DNA from: Mycolicibacterium sp. MU0053
Lineage (GTDB): Bacteria > Actinomycetota > Actinomycetes > Mycobacteriales > Mycobacteriaceae
Length of the DNA: 64,000 bases
Assembly (NCBI RefSeq): GCF_963378095.1
Contig: NZ_OY726397.1
Location: 1,488,001-1,552,000, forward strand
Direction: 5' to 3'
Part shown: one piece after another, positions 7,935 to 16,555 of the stretch
Numbering within the stretch: position 1 is the first letter of the stretch
How the letters are laid out: each line of letters starts with the position of its first letter
Position numbers and translations under genes: made by a program
Notes under the pieces: generated by a model
What the model saw: only the letters and a program-made list of their open reading frames with translations
Told to the model about the DNA's origin: nothing
Database searches by the model: none

Positions 7935-8817
7935 ACAACAACAACTGCGCGATGCCGCAGCGAAGCTGGCCGACGACCTCGGTCCCGGATCGGTCGCCGA
8001 TCTCGAGGACAGCGGGCGAATCGCCCGCCTCGACAAGCAGATCGGCATCACCGGCTGGCGATCGCTGCGCTCCGACGAAGCCTCCGGGGTCGAGGTCGCG
8101 ATCATCGCCGAGGAGTTCGGCCGCGGATTGGTGGATGCACCGTTTCTGGGACCGGTGCTCGCCGACGATCTGGCCCGGCACCTCGACGGGGTGGACGCCG
8201 ACGGGACGACGGTGGCGTTCGCCGGGCTGGCCGTGGATGCCCGGGGCAGCGCGCGCGCCCTGTCGCTCGACGGCACGGCCGTGCTCGCGGCCGACCTCGC
8301 CGGGGACGCGGAGACCGCGGACCTGACCCGCACCCGCGCCACCCTCGGCACCGCCGCGACCGTCGGCTCGGTGTCGGCTGAGGCCGCCCAGCGCTGGGCG
8401 GCGCTGGCACTGGTCGGGACCGCCGCCGATCTGGTGGGGGTGTCCCGCGGTGCGCTGAACCTCGCCGTCGAGTACGCGAAAATCCGTGAGCAGTATGGGA
8501 ATACGATCGGCTCGTACCAGGCGGTGGCGCATCTGCTGGCGGAGAGCCTGACCCTGACCGAGGGGTCGGTGTCCATCCTGCGGCATGCCGCGTGGGCGGT
8601 GGACGAACTTCCGGCAGCGGAAGCCATCCGAGCCGCCAGGGTGGCCAAGCTGTATTGCGCGCGCACCGCCCGCACGGTCTGTGAGACCTCGATCCAGGTG
8701 CACGGCGGCATCGGCAACACCTGGGAGTGCCTGGCGCACGTGTACCTGCGCCGCGCCCTCACCTCAACCGAACTGTGGCCCGTCAAGTGGGAGGACATCG
8801 ATCTTGGACTTTCGTGA
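7912..8817 (+). CDS. Acyl-CoA dehydrogenase, short subunit of pair 1
   Basis: The 301-residue protein is a shortened acyl-CoA dehydrogenase. The N-terminal helical part is reduced, and the C-terminal part keeps REQYGNTIGSYQAVAH and VHGGIGNTWE. In mycobacteria such short subunits pair with a second FadE encoded next to them to make alpha2beta2 enzymes acting on bulky, often cyclic acyl-CoAs, as shown for the cholesterol-degradation ChsE pairs. I see no catalytic glutamate in the usual contexts, which fits a partner subunit. It overlaps the ligase upstream by 23 bases and the next subunit by 14 bases. Confidence 0.85.
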   Translation: MDVRLTTEQQQLRDAAAKLADDLGPGSVADLEDSGRIARLDKQIGITGWRSLRSDEASGVEVAIIAEEFGRGLVDAPFLGPVLADDLARHLDGVDADGTTVAFAGLAVDARGSARALSLDGTAVLAADLAGDAETADLTRTRATLGTAATVGSVSAEAAQRWAALALVGTAADLVGVSRGALNLAVEYAKIREQYGNTIGSYQAVAHLLAESLTLTEGSVSILRHAAWAVDELPAAEAIRAARVAKLYCARTARTVCETSIQVHGGIGNTWECLAHVYLRRALTSTELWPVKWEDIDLGLS

Positions 8818-9895
8818 TTCCGCCGAAGAAGCCGCATTCCGGCAGCGGCTGCGCGACTGGTTGGCCGTGCACGCCAAGGAATTTCCGACGTCGGGCGACG
8901 AGTACTGGGCCAAGGCCGGCGAGTGGCACCGCGCGCTGTACGAGGGCGGGTTCTTCGGGCTGTCCTGGCCGAAGGAGTACGGCGGACAGGAACTGCCACC
9001 GGTCTACGACGTCATCCTGGACGAGGAACTCGCGCGCGCCGGCGCCCCGGCCCGGCCCAGTCTCGGGTACCTGGTCGTGGGCTTGGGACACCACGGCAGC
9101 AAGGAGATCCAACAGCGGTTCCTGCCGGGCATGATCAACGGCACCGAACGCTGGTGCCAGGGATTTTCCGAACCCGGCGCCGGATCCGATCTGGCCTCGT
9201 TGACCACCACCGCTGAGCTTGACGGCGACGGCAAGCACTACGTCATCAACGGCCACAAGATCTGGACCAGCTACTCCGATGTCGCCGACTGGTGCCTGGT
9301 GCTGGCCCGGACCGATCCGGAAGCCAAACGCCACCGCGGCATCTCGGCGTTCATCTGCTCCATGCATGAACCGGGAATCGAGCAGCGACCCCTGAAGATG
9401 ATCAGCGGCGTGACCAAGGAATTCGGCCAGGTCAGCTTCGACAACGTGAAGGTGCCGGTGGAGAACATGGTCGGCGCACCGGGCGAGGGGTGGCCGTTGG
9501 CGATGACCGTCGTCGGTCACGAGCGCGAGCCCTCGACCCTGGGTTTCGCGGCCCGCTACGACAAGCTGGTCCGATCGCTGGCGGCCCGCACCGAAGCACC
9601 GTCGCAGGATCTCGTCTGGGCCGCCGTGGAGGTGGAGATGCTCACCCACCACGTGCGCCGCAGGCTCTCGGAGCAACTCGACGGTCTCTCGCACGGCCCC
9701 AACGGGTCTATCGACAAGCTGCTGATGACCTGGGTCGAGCAGGCCGTCGGGCATGCGGCCCTCGAGGTCGCCGGCACCGGGGACGAGGAGATGCTGGGCG
9801 CCTACCTGTACAGCCGCGCCCAGAGCGTCATGGGCGGTACCTCGCAGATCCAGAAGAACATCGTTGCCGCACGCATCCTGGGATTGGGAGTCTGA
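8804..9895 (+). CDS. Acyl-CoA dehydrogenase, long subunit of pair 1
   Basis: The 363-residue FadE-type dehydrogenase has the flavin and substrate signatures CQGFSEPGAGSDLAS and GHKIWTSYS in its middle third and MGGTSQIQKNI near the C-terminus. A glutamate in the VGHERE segment sits where LCAD/IVD-type enzymes keep their catalytic base. The TTG start at 8804 was chosen because GGGAGGA lies about 10 bases upstream and the protein then begins with the family-like DFRDSAEEAAF; it overlaps the short subunit by 14 bases. With 7912-8817 it probably forms a heterotetramer that makes a 2-enoyl-CoA. Confidence 0.87.
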   Translation: MDFRDSAEEAAFRQRLRDWLAVHAKEFPTSGDEYWAKAGEWHRALYEGGFFGLSWPKEYGGQELPPVYDVILDEELARAGAPARPSLGYLVVGLGHHGSKEIQQRFLPGMINGTERWCQGFSEPGAGSDLASLTTTAELDGDGKHYVINGHKIWTSYSDVADWCLVLARTDPEAKRHRGISAFICSMHEPGIEQRPLKMISGVTKEFGQVSFDNVKVPVENMVGAPGEGWPLAMTVVGHEREPSTLGFAARYDKLVRSLAARTEAPSQDLVWAAVEVEMLTHHVRRRLSEQLDGLSHGPNGSIDKLLMTWVEQAVGHAALEVAGTGDEEMLGAYLYSRAQSVMGGTSQIQKNIVAARILGLGV

Positions 9896-9896
9896 A

Positions 9897-10667
9897 ATGT
9901 ATGGAATGCCAGACGAAATCGACGTCAAGGCCGATGGCGCGCTGCGCATCATCACGCTGAACCGGCCCGATGCGCTCAACGCCGTCAACGACGCGTTGCA
10001 CGTGGGGTTGGCCGGCTTGTGGGAGGCGCTCAACGAGGACGCCGGGGCGCGGGCAGCGGTGCTGACCGGGGCCGGCCGGGCGTTCTCGGCCGGCGGCGAC
10101 TTCAACTATCTTGACGAGTTGCGCCGCGATGAAGCGTTGCGCATCAAGACCATCAAGCACGGTCGTGACCTCGTCATCGGCATGGTGCGTTGCCGCATCC
10201 CGGTGATCGCGGCGGTCAACGGTCCGGCCGTGGGACTGGGGTGCAGCCTCGCCGCCCTGTCCGACATCGTCTACATGGCCGAGACCGCGCACTTCGCCGA
10301 TCCGCACGTGCAGATCGGGCTGGTGGCCGCCGACGGCGGTCCGCTGGTGTGGCCCAGCCAGATCAGCTTCCTGCAGGCCAAGGAGTTCGCGCTGACCGCA
10401 ACGAAGATCTCCGCGCAGCGGGCGCTGGAGTTGGGGATGGCCAACCATGTGGTGGCCGACCCGGTGGCGGAGGCGATCGCCTGCGCCAAGAAGATCCTGG
10501 AACTGCCGCAGCAAGCGGTCGAGGCCACGAAGCGGCTGATGAACATCCAGCTCGAACGCTCGGTGATGGCCTCGCTGGACTACGCGAACCTGTCCGAGTA
10601 CGTCTCGTTCGGCACCGCGGACTTCAACAGCATCGTCGACGGCCTGATCGCCAAGGCCAAGAGGTGA
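9897..10667 (+). CDS. Enoyl-CoA hydratase/isomerase family protein
   Basis: The 256-residue crotonase-fold protein has the oxyanion-hole regions GRAFSAGGD and NGPAVGLGCSLA. The rat hydratase glutamate corresponding to QPEI is replaced by histidine in DPHVQIGL, and the second acidic region reads AADGG. Hydration of an enoyl-CoA is therefore not assured; isomerase or ring-hydrolase chemistry is possible for this superfamily. The ATG at 9897 follows GGGAG and lies two bases after the dehydrogenase stop. The stop codon is embedded in a long perfect hairpin (10664-10716) that probably ends this operon. Confidence 0.85.
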   Translation: MYGMPDEIDVKADGALRIITLNRPDALNAVNDALHVGLAGLWEALNEDAGARAAVLTGAGRAFSAGGDFNYLDELRRDEALRIKTIKHGRDLVIGMVRCRIPVIAAVNGPAVGLGCSLAALSDIVYMAETAHFADPHVQIGLVAADGGPLVWPSQISFLQAKEFALTATKISAQRALELGMANHVVADPVAEAIACAKKILELPQQAVEATKRLMNIQLERSVMASLDYANLSEYVSFGTADFNSIVDGLIAKAKR

Positions 10668-10716
10668 TTTCGGTGCGCTGGGAGGCGCTCAGCGCCTCCC
10701 AGCGCACCGAAATCAC
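10664..10716 (+). terminator. 26-bp perfect inverted repeat, probable terminator
   Basis: Positions 10664-10689 and 10691-10716 are exact reverse complements separated by a single base. The stop codon of the crotonase gene lies inside the left arm. No U-tract follows, which is usual for mycobacterial hairpin terminators. The outer arm begins GTGATTTCGGTGCG and closely resembles the outer arm of the hairpin at 54923-54976 (GCGATTTCGGCGCG). Confidence 0.75.
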
Positions 10717-10746
10717 TAGGGATCGCGACGAAGCCTCTCGTGTCAA

Positions 10747-10761
10747 GAGAATACGATTCTC
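10747..10761. promoter_or_regulatory. Operator, GAGAAT-N3-ATTCTC family
   Basis: GAGAAT-ACG-ATTCTC is an exact match to the recurring palindrome. It lies 42 bases upstream of meaB and just after the preceding hairpin terminator, so it marks a separate promoter for meaB. Confidence 0.65.
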
Positions 10762-10803
10762 CTAAGGTGAGGGTGGACCCGCCAGCGCAAGGACAGATAA
10801 TCG

Positions 10804-11706
10804 ATGGTTGTGACCCGTGAGCTCCCCGATGCCGCCGAGTTGATGACGGCCGCCCGAGCAGGATCGATCCGGGCGGCGGGGCGGTTGCTCAGCCTGGTCG
10901 AGGGACCGCGCCGGGCCGAGGCGCTCGCGGTGGTCGAGCAGTACGAACCCGCGACGGTGCGTGTCGTCGGTGTCACCGGACCGCCCGGCGCCGGGAAGTC
11001 GACCACGGTCGGAGCGCTGGTAGGTGCGTATCGCGAGCGCGGTCTGCGGGTTGCGGTGCTCGCGGTCGACCCCTCCTCGCCGTATAGCGGCGGGGCGTTG
11101 TTGGGAGACCGCATCCGGATGGTTGCCCACATCAACGATCCCCAGGTATTGATCCGTTCGGTGGCCAGCCGTGGGCATCTGGGCGGGTTGGCCGCCGTGG
11201 TTCCGGCAGCGATCCGGTTGCTTGCGGCCCTCGATTACGACGTGGTGTTCCTGGAGTCGGTGGGGGTGGGCCAGTCCGAGGTGGAGATCTCCGCGGTGGC
11301 CGATCCGACGGTCGTGATCCTCAACCCCGGCGCCGGCGACGCGATCCAGGCCGCCAAGGCGGGCCTGCTGGAGGTGGCCGACCTGGTGGTGGTCAACAAG
11401 GCCGATCGCGACGGCGCGGACCAGACGGTCCGGGATCTTCATGCCGAGACCGCTGCACCGATCCTGAAACTTGTTGCCGCACAGGGTGAAGGGCTGCCCG
11501 AGTTGGTGGAGGCCATCGAAGCTCATCATCGCGCCGACACCCCAGAACGTCGCGCTGCCCGGGCCCGCGCGCAGATACTGTCGCTCGCCCAGACCCGGCT
11601 GCAGCGCCACCCCGCGTTGGCGCGGTTGGCCGCCGAGGTCGCCGCCGGGACCACCGATGCGTACTCCGCAGCCGACGCGCTCGCCGGACTCGGCCCCGAG
11701 CGCTGA
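10804..11706 (+). CDS. meaB: MeaB/ArgK-type GTPase chaperone of B12 mutase
   Basis: The 300-residue G3E-family P-loop GTPase has Walker A GPPGAGKST at residues 59-67. The family marks VDPSSPYSGGALLGDR, SRGHLGGL, ESVGVGQSE and the guanine-specificity NKAD follow. MeaB proteins gate loading of adenosylcobalamin into methylmalonyl-CoA mutase-type enzymes and protect them from inactivation. The presence of a dedicated copy 7 kb from the mutase at 1942-3954, behind the same operator type, strongly suggests that it serves that enzyme. The C-terminal region is shorter than in some MeaB proteins. The ATG at 10804 follows AAGGA. Confidence 0.88.
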   Translation: MVVTRELPDAAELMTAARAGSIRAAGRLLSLVEGPRRAEALAVVEQYEPATVRVVGVTGPPGAGKSTTVGALVGAYRERGLRVAVLAVDPSSPYSGGALLGDRIRMVAHINDPQVLIRSVASRGHLGGLAAVVPAAIRLLAALDYDVVFLESVGVGQSEVEISAVADPTVVILNPGAGDAIQAAKAGLLEVADLVVVNKADRDGADQTVRDLHAETAAPILKLVAAQGEGLPELVEAIEAHHRADTPERRAARARAQILSLAQTRLQRHPALARLAAEVAAGTTDAYSAADALAGLGPER

Positions 11707-11823
11707 GGCGCGAAGCGGGGCCCGGCCGCGGGCGGCGATGGGCGCCGCAAAATGAGCTTATGGAGACCTTGGCCACACCTGGCGCAAGTCCTGTTCTAGG
11801 CCACCGAGAACGTGGTTCTGCTG

Positions 11824-12480
11824 CTAGCTGACGGTCGCAAAACCGTGCGCGCAGAACTCCCAGACTTCTTCTGCGGTGATCGGCTGGACCGAGTCGTCAT
11901 CGGCCGGCGCGCTCGACTGCGCGGTGAACATCACGGTCTGCATGGTCATCGCCGCCATCCGCCGCGAGTTGAGGCCCGGGCGCAGCTTGCCCGCCGCCTC
12001 GGCGTCGTCCATCAGCTCTTTGAACAACGTGATCAGCGGCGCGTGGGCGACGCGAACCTCGTTGGGGTGGGAGATGAGCAGCTGCGGGGCGAAGTCCGTG
12101 AACAGTGGTCGCTTGGCGCTCGGATCGGGTCGAGATAGCTCGAACAGCAACTCGATTGCCACCCTGAGCTGGTCCAACGGGTCGGCTTGGCCGGAGGTCG
12201 CCGCGCGAATCTGATCGGCCGCACGGCTCAGGGCGTCCTCGAAAAGGGCGAGCAGCAGTTCATGCTTGCCGTCGAATTGAAGGTAGAAGCTGCGCAGCGA
12301 TTGCCGGGAGCGGTCGACGACCTCCTGCACGGTGAAGTCGGTGCTGCCCTTCTCGGTGATGATCGCCTGGGCCGCATCGAGGAACCGTTGCACCCGCTGA
12401 GCGGCGCGCAACTTGGCGGTCTTGATCGACCTTTCGACCGCACGTTGCTTCCACGCGGGCTCTTCGCTGGGACTGCTCAT
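11824..12480 (-). CDS. TetR family transcriptional regulator (regulator 1)
   Basis: The 218-residue protein has an N-terminal TetR helix-turn-helix: FTVQEVVDRSRQSLRSFYLQF spans its recognition helix, followed by DGKHELLLALFEDAL. The C-terminal ligand domain has no recognisable family. The ATG at 12480 was chosen because the protein then begins just before the HTH; upstream in-frame codons are possible. The divergent gap to the dehydrogenase at 12659 contains a perfect GAGAAT-N3-ATTCTC palindrome, so this protein is the best candidate for the regulator that binds that motif across the window. It is convergent with meaB. Confidence 0.85.
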   Translation of the reverse strand: MSSPSEEPAWKQRAVERSIKTAKLRAAQRVQRFLDAAQAIITEKGSTDFTVQEVVDRSRQSLRSFYLQFDGKHELLLALFEDALSRAADQIRAATSGQADPLDQLRVAIELLFELSRPDPSAKRPLFTDFAPQLLISHPNEVRVAHAPLITLFKELMDDAEAAGKLRPGLNSRRMAAMTMQTVMFTAQSSAPADDDSVQPITAEEVWEFCAHGFATVS

Positions 12481-12591
12481 CGGGCTGCCCACCCGCGGCC
12501 CTGTGGAAAGTACATGGACAAACTGTACCGGAGAAACTATCCGCAACGCGTCGTCACACCCATGGTTTAAGAGATTCTTACTGGCAGATGT

Positions 12592-12608
12592 GGAGAATGC
12601 TATTCTCC
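12592..12608. promoter_or_regulatory. Operator, GAGAAT-N3-ATTCTC family
   Basis: GGAGAAT-GCT-ATTCTCC contains the full palindrome with matching G/C flanks. It lies between the TetR gene (start 12480) and the divergent dehydrogenase pair (start 12659), the classical position for TetR autoregulation. Confidence 0.7.
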
Positions 12609-12658
12609 CACTGCGCGAAAGTAATCGCGTCAAGCATTCGTCATGAGGAGGCGCGCCC

Positions 12659-13672
12659 ATGCTGCTGGAGTTGAATTCCGATCAGCGGTTATGGCGCGAC
12701 ACCGTGCGCGACGCGCTGGCCAAGGAGTGCCCCGCGTCCCTGGTGCGCGCCATCGCCGAGGGGCAGGAGCAGGGCACCTCGGCGCCGCTGTGGAAGTCGT
12801 ACGTCGACAACGGCTGGACTGAACTGACCGAGGCCGAGGAGACCGTCGAACTCGGCCTGCTCGTCGAGGAATTGGGGCGTGCCACCGACCCGACGCCCTA
12901 CCTCGCCACGCTGACCCAGTTCACTCCGTTGGCGCCGGGGGCCGCCGATCCCAAGCTGGCCGGCGCGGCGGTGTATGACGGCGTCATCGCGGCGCGGGTC
13001 GCCGACGGTTGGGAGTTGGACGGCACCGCACGGCACGTGCTCGACGGTGACCGCGCGGACCGGATCGCGGTGGCCACCCCGGCCGGCGTGTTTGTCGTTG
13101 GCTCCGAACAGTTCTCGGCCCGTCCCGTTCCGGTGTTCGATCCGGTGCTGCACGTTGCCGAGGTGACCTTCGACCGGGTCCGGGTGGCCACCGGTGACCG
13201 CGTCATCGCCGCCCATCCCGACCACGTGGCGCGCGCCAAGGATGTGGCGCTGACCGGCCTCGCGCTCACGATGGTGGGCGCCTGCCAGCGGGTGTTGGAC
13301 ATGGTCCTCGAACACGTGGGCTCGCGCCAGCAGTTCGGCGTGCTCATCGGGTCCTTCCAGGCGGTGCAACACAAGGCCGCTGACATGCACGTCGCGATCG
13401 AACGCGCCCGCGCGCTGTCCTACTTCGCGGCGTTGACCATCGCCGCCGACGATCCGCGCCGGCGCCTGGCCGCGCATATGGCCAAGGCCGCGGCGGGGGA
13501 GTGCCAGTCGTTGGTGTTCAAGCACGGCATTCAGCTGTTCGGCGCGATGGGCTTCACCTGGGAGAACGACGTCCAGTTCGCGCTCAAGCGGGCCAAGGCC
13601 TTCGAGTTGCTGCTCGGCGGTGCCGCCGAGCACCGGGCCGTGGTCGCCGACATGGCACTCGCGGAGGTCTGA
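12659..13672 (+). CDS. Acyl-CoA dehydrogenase, short subunit of pair 2
   Basis: The 337-residue FadE-type protein keeps the C-terminal helical bundle, with SRQQFGVLIGSFQAVQHK and LFGAMGFTWENDVQ, but lacks the EPGAGSDL loop of full-length dehydrogenases. It is therefore the short partner of a mycobacterial heteromeric enzyme. A strong GAGGAGG precedes the ATG. The long subunit starts three bases after its stop. This pair would desaturate a bulky acyl-CoA. Confidence 0.86.
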   Translation: MLLELNSDQRLWRDTVRDALAKECPASLVRAIAEGQEQGTSAPLWKSYVDNGWTELTEAEETVELGLLVEELGRATDPTPYLATLTQFTPLAPGAADPKLAGAAVYDGVIAARVADGWELDGTARHVLDGDRADRIAVATPAGVFVVGSEQFSARPVPVFDPVLHVAEVTFDRVRVATGDRVIAAHPDHVARAKDVALTGLALTMVGACQRVLDMVLEHVGSRQQFGVLIGSFQAVQHKAADMHVAIERARALSYFAALTIAADDPRRRLAAHMAKAAAGECQSLVFKHGIQLFGAMGFTWENDVQFALKRAKAFELLLGGAAEHRAVVADMALAEV

Positions 13673-13675
13673 GCC

Positions 13676-14851
13676 GTGCAATTGACGTTTGATGACGACG
13701 TCGAGACGTTCCGGTCCGAGTTCATCGCCTTTCTCGATGAGCATCTGCCGGACCCGGCGACCACCGACGAGCGCTCCGGGTCGACGGCGGACATTCCCGC
13801 GTGGGCCCGGCAGTGGCAGCGGGTGATGTTCGACCACGGCTGGCTGCTGCCCGGGAATCCGCCGGAGTTCGGCGGCCGCAATGCGAGCATCCTGCAGCAG
13901 TATGTGCACCGCGACGAGTTGTCCCGGCGCCGCATCTACCAGAGCTACAACCCGCAGGGCCTGGGCATCATCGCCGCATCGCTGCTGTCGTTCGGCACCG
14001 ACGAGCAGAAGCAGAAGTGGGCGGTGCCCATTCTGCGTGCCGAGATCACCGCGGCGCTCGGCATGAGCGAGCCCAATGCGGGTTCTGATCTGGCCTCGCT
14101 GCGCACCGCCGCGGTGCGTGACGGTGAGCACTTCGTGGTCAACGGCCAGAAGGTGTGGACCTCCGGTGCGCACGACGCCGACGTGATTTTGACTTTCGTG
14201 CGTACCGATCCCGATGCGCCCAAGCACAAGGGCATCAGCGTCCTGCTGGTTCCCACCGACACCCCGGGCGTGACGTGTCGGCCGTTCGCATCCATTTGCG
14301 GCCGTGACGATCTGGACTTCAACGAGGTGTTCTTCACCGATGCCCGGGTGCCGGCGGAGAATCTGATCGGGCCGCTCAACGAGGGTTGGAAGGTGGCCAA
14401 CGGCTCTCTTGGGCACGAGCGCACGCTGCTGTGGCTCAGCTACGCCGATTGGCTCGACCAACTGATCACCGACGTTCGCCCCCGAACCGTGCTCGACCGC
14501 GATCACTACGCGACGCTCTACATGGACGCCCAGGCGCTGCGGCTGCTCGGCTCGGTGGCGCTGGCCCGCGAGGCTCGCGGCGACCAGGACGTTGCGGCGT
14601 TGTCGGTGCTCAAGTTGTTCGGCTCCGAGGCGTTCCAGCAGGCCGGACTGAATGCGTTGGAGTCAGCGGGTTCTGATGGTCTGAGCCACCCCATGTTGAC
14701 CGCGCCGTTCGCGCCGTTCGGCGAGGATGCGCCGACCTCGAGTTGGTTCGAGCGCTACGTCCGCAGCTTCGGCGGCACGATCGCCGGCGGCACCTCGGAG
14801 ATCCAGCGCAGCATCATTGCCCAACGGGTGCTGGGACTGCCCCGCGCGTAG
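13676..14851 (+). CDS. Acyl-CoA dehydrogenase, long subunit of pair 2
   Basis: The 391-residue dehydrogenase shows MSEPNAGSDLASLRT, NGQKVWTSGAHDAD and FNEVFFTDARVP in order, an LGHER segment supplying the probable catalytic glutamate, and AGGTSEIQRSII near the C-terminus. The GTG start at 13676 lies three bases after the short subunit. The protein at 53760 is a close paralogue over its full length, with the same unusual NPPEFGGRNAS and NPQG(L/V)GI stretches, although that gene has no short partner beside it. Confidence 0.9.
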   Translation: MQLTFDDDVETFRSEFIAFLDEHLPDPATTDERSGSTADIPAWARQWQRVMFDHGWLLPGNPPEFGGRNASILQQYVHRDELSRRRIYQSYNPQGLGIIAASLLSFGTDEQKQKWAVPILRAEITAALGMSEPNAGSDLASLRTAAVRDGEHFVVNGQKVWTSGAHDADVILTFVRTDPDAPKHKGISVLLVPTDTPGVTCRPFASICGRDDLDFNEVFFTDARVPAENLIGPLNEGWKVANGSLGHERTLLWLSYADWLDQLITDVRPRTVLDRDHYATLYMDAQALRLLGSVALAREARGDQDVAALSVLKLFGSEAFQQAGLNALESAGSDGLSHPMLTAPFAPFGEDAPTSSWFERYVRSFGGTIAGGTSEIQRSIIAQRVLGLPRA

Positions 14852-14864
14852 TTCCACCCGTTCT

Positions 14865-14882
14865 GCCGTACATTCGTACGGC
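14865..14882. promoter_or_regulatory. Operator, GTAC-N4-GTAC family
   Basis: GCCGTAC-ATTC-GTACGGC has perfect 7-base arms around a 4-base spacer and lies 30 bases upstream of the GMC oxidoreductase gene. The architecture (7-4-7) is the same as at five other sites between 17785 and 26937. Confidence 0.6.
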
Positions 14883-14912
14883 GACAGCGTCGAGGGCTAG
14901 GAGAGTCCGGGT

Positions 14913-16514
14913 ATGACGAGCTTCGACTACATCATCGCTGGGGCGGGATCGGCGGGCTGCGTGCTGGCCAACCGACTCTCCGCGGATCCGTCGGTGACGG
15001 TCCTGTTGGTTGAGGCCGGTGGCAGCGATCGCCATCCCCTGTTCAGCATCCCCAAGGGCTCGGGCATGCTCTTCGAGAACCCGAAATACATGTGGCACTA
15101 CTCGACTACGCCGTTCGGCCCCACGCCGCATGTGGAGAACTGGATGCGGGGCAAGGTCCTCGGCGGGTCGAGTTCGATCAACGGCATGGTCTACAACCGC
15201 GGCAACCGGGACGACTACGACCAGCTGGAACAGCTCGGCAACAAGGGCTGGGGCTGGGACGAGATCCTGCCGATCTACCGTGCGTTCGAGGACAACGAGT
15301 TCGGCCCCTCACCCACCCGCGGTGTCGGCGGCCCACTGCACATCTCCGTTCCACGCAATCCTGATGAGCTCTGCGAGGAGATGATGGCGGCGGGCACGGC
15401 GGCAGGCCTGGAACGCGTCGAGGACATCAACGAAACCGACGCCCCGCGAATCGGTTACGCGGCCTCCACCATCAAGGATGGGCGCCGGGTCAGCGCGGCG
15501 CGCGCCTTTCTGAAGCCGGCCCTCCACCGTCCCAACCTGACCGTGCGCACCGGAACAACCGTGCAGCGCCTCCTTCTCGAGGCCGGGCGCGCGGTGGGGC
15601 TACAGGTCGCCGACGGCAGCGGTGTCGGCGAGGTGCGGGCGACGCGCGAGGTGATCGTGTCGTTGGGGAGCTTGCAGAGCCCGAAACTGCTGCAACAGTC
15701 GGGGATCGGCCCCCGCGAGGTGTTGGCCGACGCTGGTGTGTCCGTGTATCTGGAGCGCGACAACGTCGGTCGAGGGCTGCGCGAACATCGCTGTGTGGCA
15801 CTGCGGGCCGACCTCAAGGAAGACCTCGGTTACAACCGCAAGCTCTCGAGTAGCGTTGCCCAGGCTCTCACGGGTGTGCAGTACCTGGCCACCCGGAAGG
15901 GGCCGCTGGCGACGCCGTCCTTCGACATCCTCGCGTTCGTGAAGTCCCGCCCGGACGCCCAACGCGTCGACGGCCAGCTGCTGCTGGGGCCCTGGACCAT
16001 CCCGCCCTACAACACCGGTGGACCTGTCGCGGTTCAGCGTCAGGCCGGCATCTCCGGCCTGGGCATGGTGCTGCGGCCCACCTCGACCGGGCGCTGTGAG
16101 ATCACCGGCAGTGATCCCGACGCGCCGTTGCGCATCGATCCGAACTACCTGAGCACCGACCACGACCGAGAAACCGCCGCCAACATCTACCGCAAGATGC
16201 GCGACATCTTCGACCAGTCGCCGCTGGCCGACCGCATCAGCCAGGAAACCTATCCCGGACCTCAGCGCCAGAGCGACGAGGAACTCGTCGAGGCTGCACT
16301 CGAGGGCGGCTACTGCGGGTACCACGCCGTGGGCAGCTGTGCGATGGGGCCCGACGACGACGCCGTCGTCGACTCTCGGCTGCGGGTGCGCGGAATCGAC
16401 GGCCTGCGGGTGGTGGACTGCTCGGTGATGCCGACCATGGTGGCCGGAAACCTGAACGGGCCGATCATGGCGATGGCCTGGCGTGCCGCGGATTTCATCG
16501 TGGCCGACCGCTGA
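14913..16514 (+). CDS. GMC family FAD-dependent oxidoreductase
   Basis: The 533-residue flavoprotein belongs to the glucose-methanol-choline oxidoreductase family, which oxidises primary or secondary alcohols. The FAD-binding GAGSAG is at residues 10-15, the GMC signature GKVLGGSSSINGMVYNRG is near residue 85, and the catalytic histidine lies in GYHAVGSCAMG. The late VVDCSVMPTMVAGNLNGP closes the FAD site. There is no signal peptide, so it is cytosolic. It stands alone downstream of a GTAC-type operator and is convergent with the P450 at 16556. It probably handles an alcohol made by one of the nearby P450s; choline itself is unlikely in this context. Confidence 0.9.
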   Translation: MTSFDYIIAGAGSAGCVLANRLSADPSVTVLLVEAGGSDRHPLFSIPKGSGMLFENPKYMWHYSTTPFGPTPHVENWMRGKVLGGSSSINGMVYNRGNRDDYDQLEQLGNKGWGWDEILPIYRAFEDNEFGPSPTRGVGGPLHISVPRNPDELCEEMMAAGTAAGLERVEDINETDAPRIGYAASTIKDGRRVSAARAFLKPALHRPNLTVRTGTTVQRLLLEAGRAVGLQVADGSGVGEVRATREVIVSLGSLQSPKLLQQSGIGPREVLADAGVSVYLERDNVGRGLREHRCVALRADLKEDLGYNRKLSSSVAQALTGVQYLATRKGPLATPSFDILAFVKSRPDAQRVDGQLLLGPWTIPPYNTGGPVAVQRQAGISGLGMVLRPTSTGRCEITGSDPDAPLRIDPNYLSTDHDRETAANIYRKMRDIFDQSPLADRISQETYPGPQRQSDEELVEAALEGGYCGYHAVGSCAMGPDDDAVVDSRLRVRGIDGLRVVDCSVMPTMVAGNLNGPIMAMAWRAADFIVADR

Positions 16515-16555
16515 CCGGCGCGGGCACGCCGCCGCGCCGATCCGCTCGGCGGGGC

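Noticed and set aside
6966..8999. A 677-codon minus-strand frame opposite the ligase and dehydrogenase genes
   Set aside because: Its Ala/Arg/Ser/Pro-rich translation and antisense position show it to be a shadow of the coding strand.
12689..14506. A 605-codon minus-strand frame opposite FadE pair 2
   Set aside because: Antisense to two dehydrogenase genes with strong motifs, with no recognisable feature of its own.
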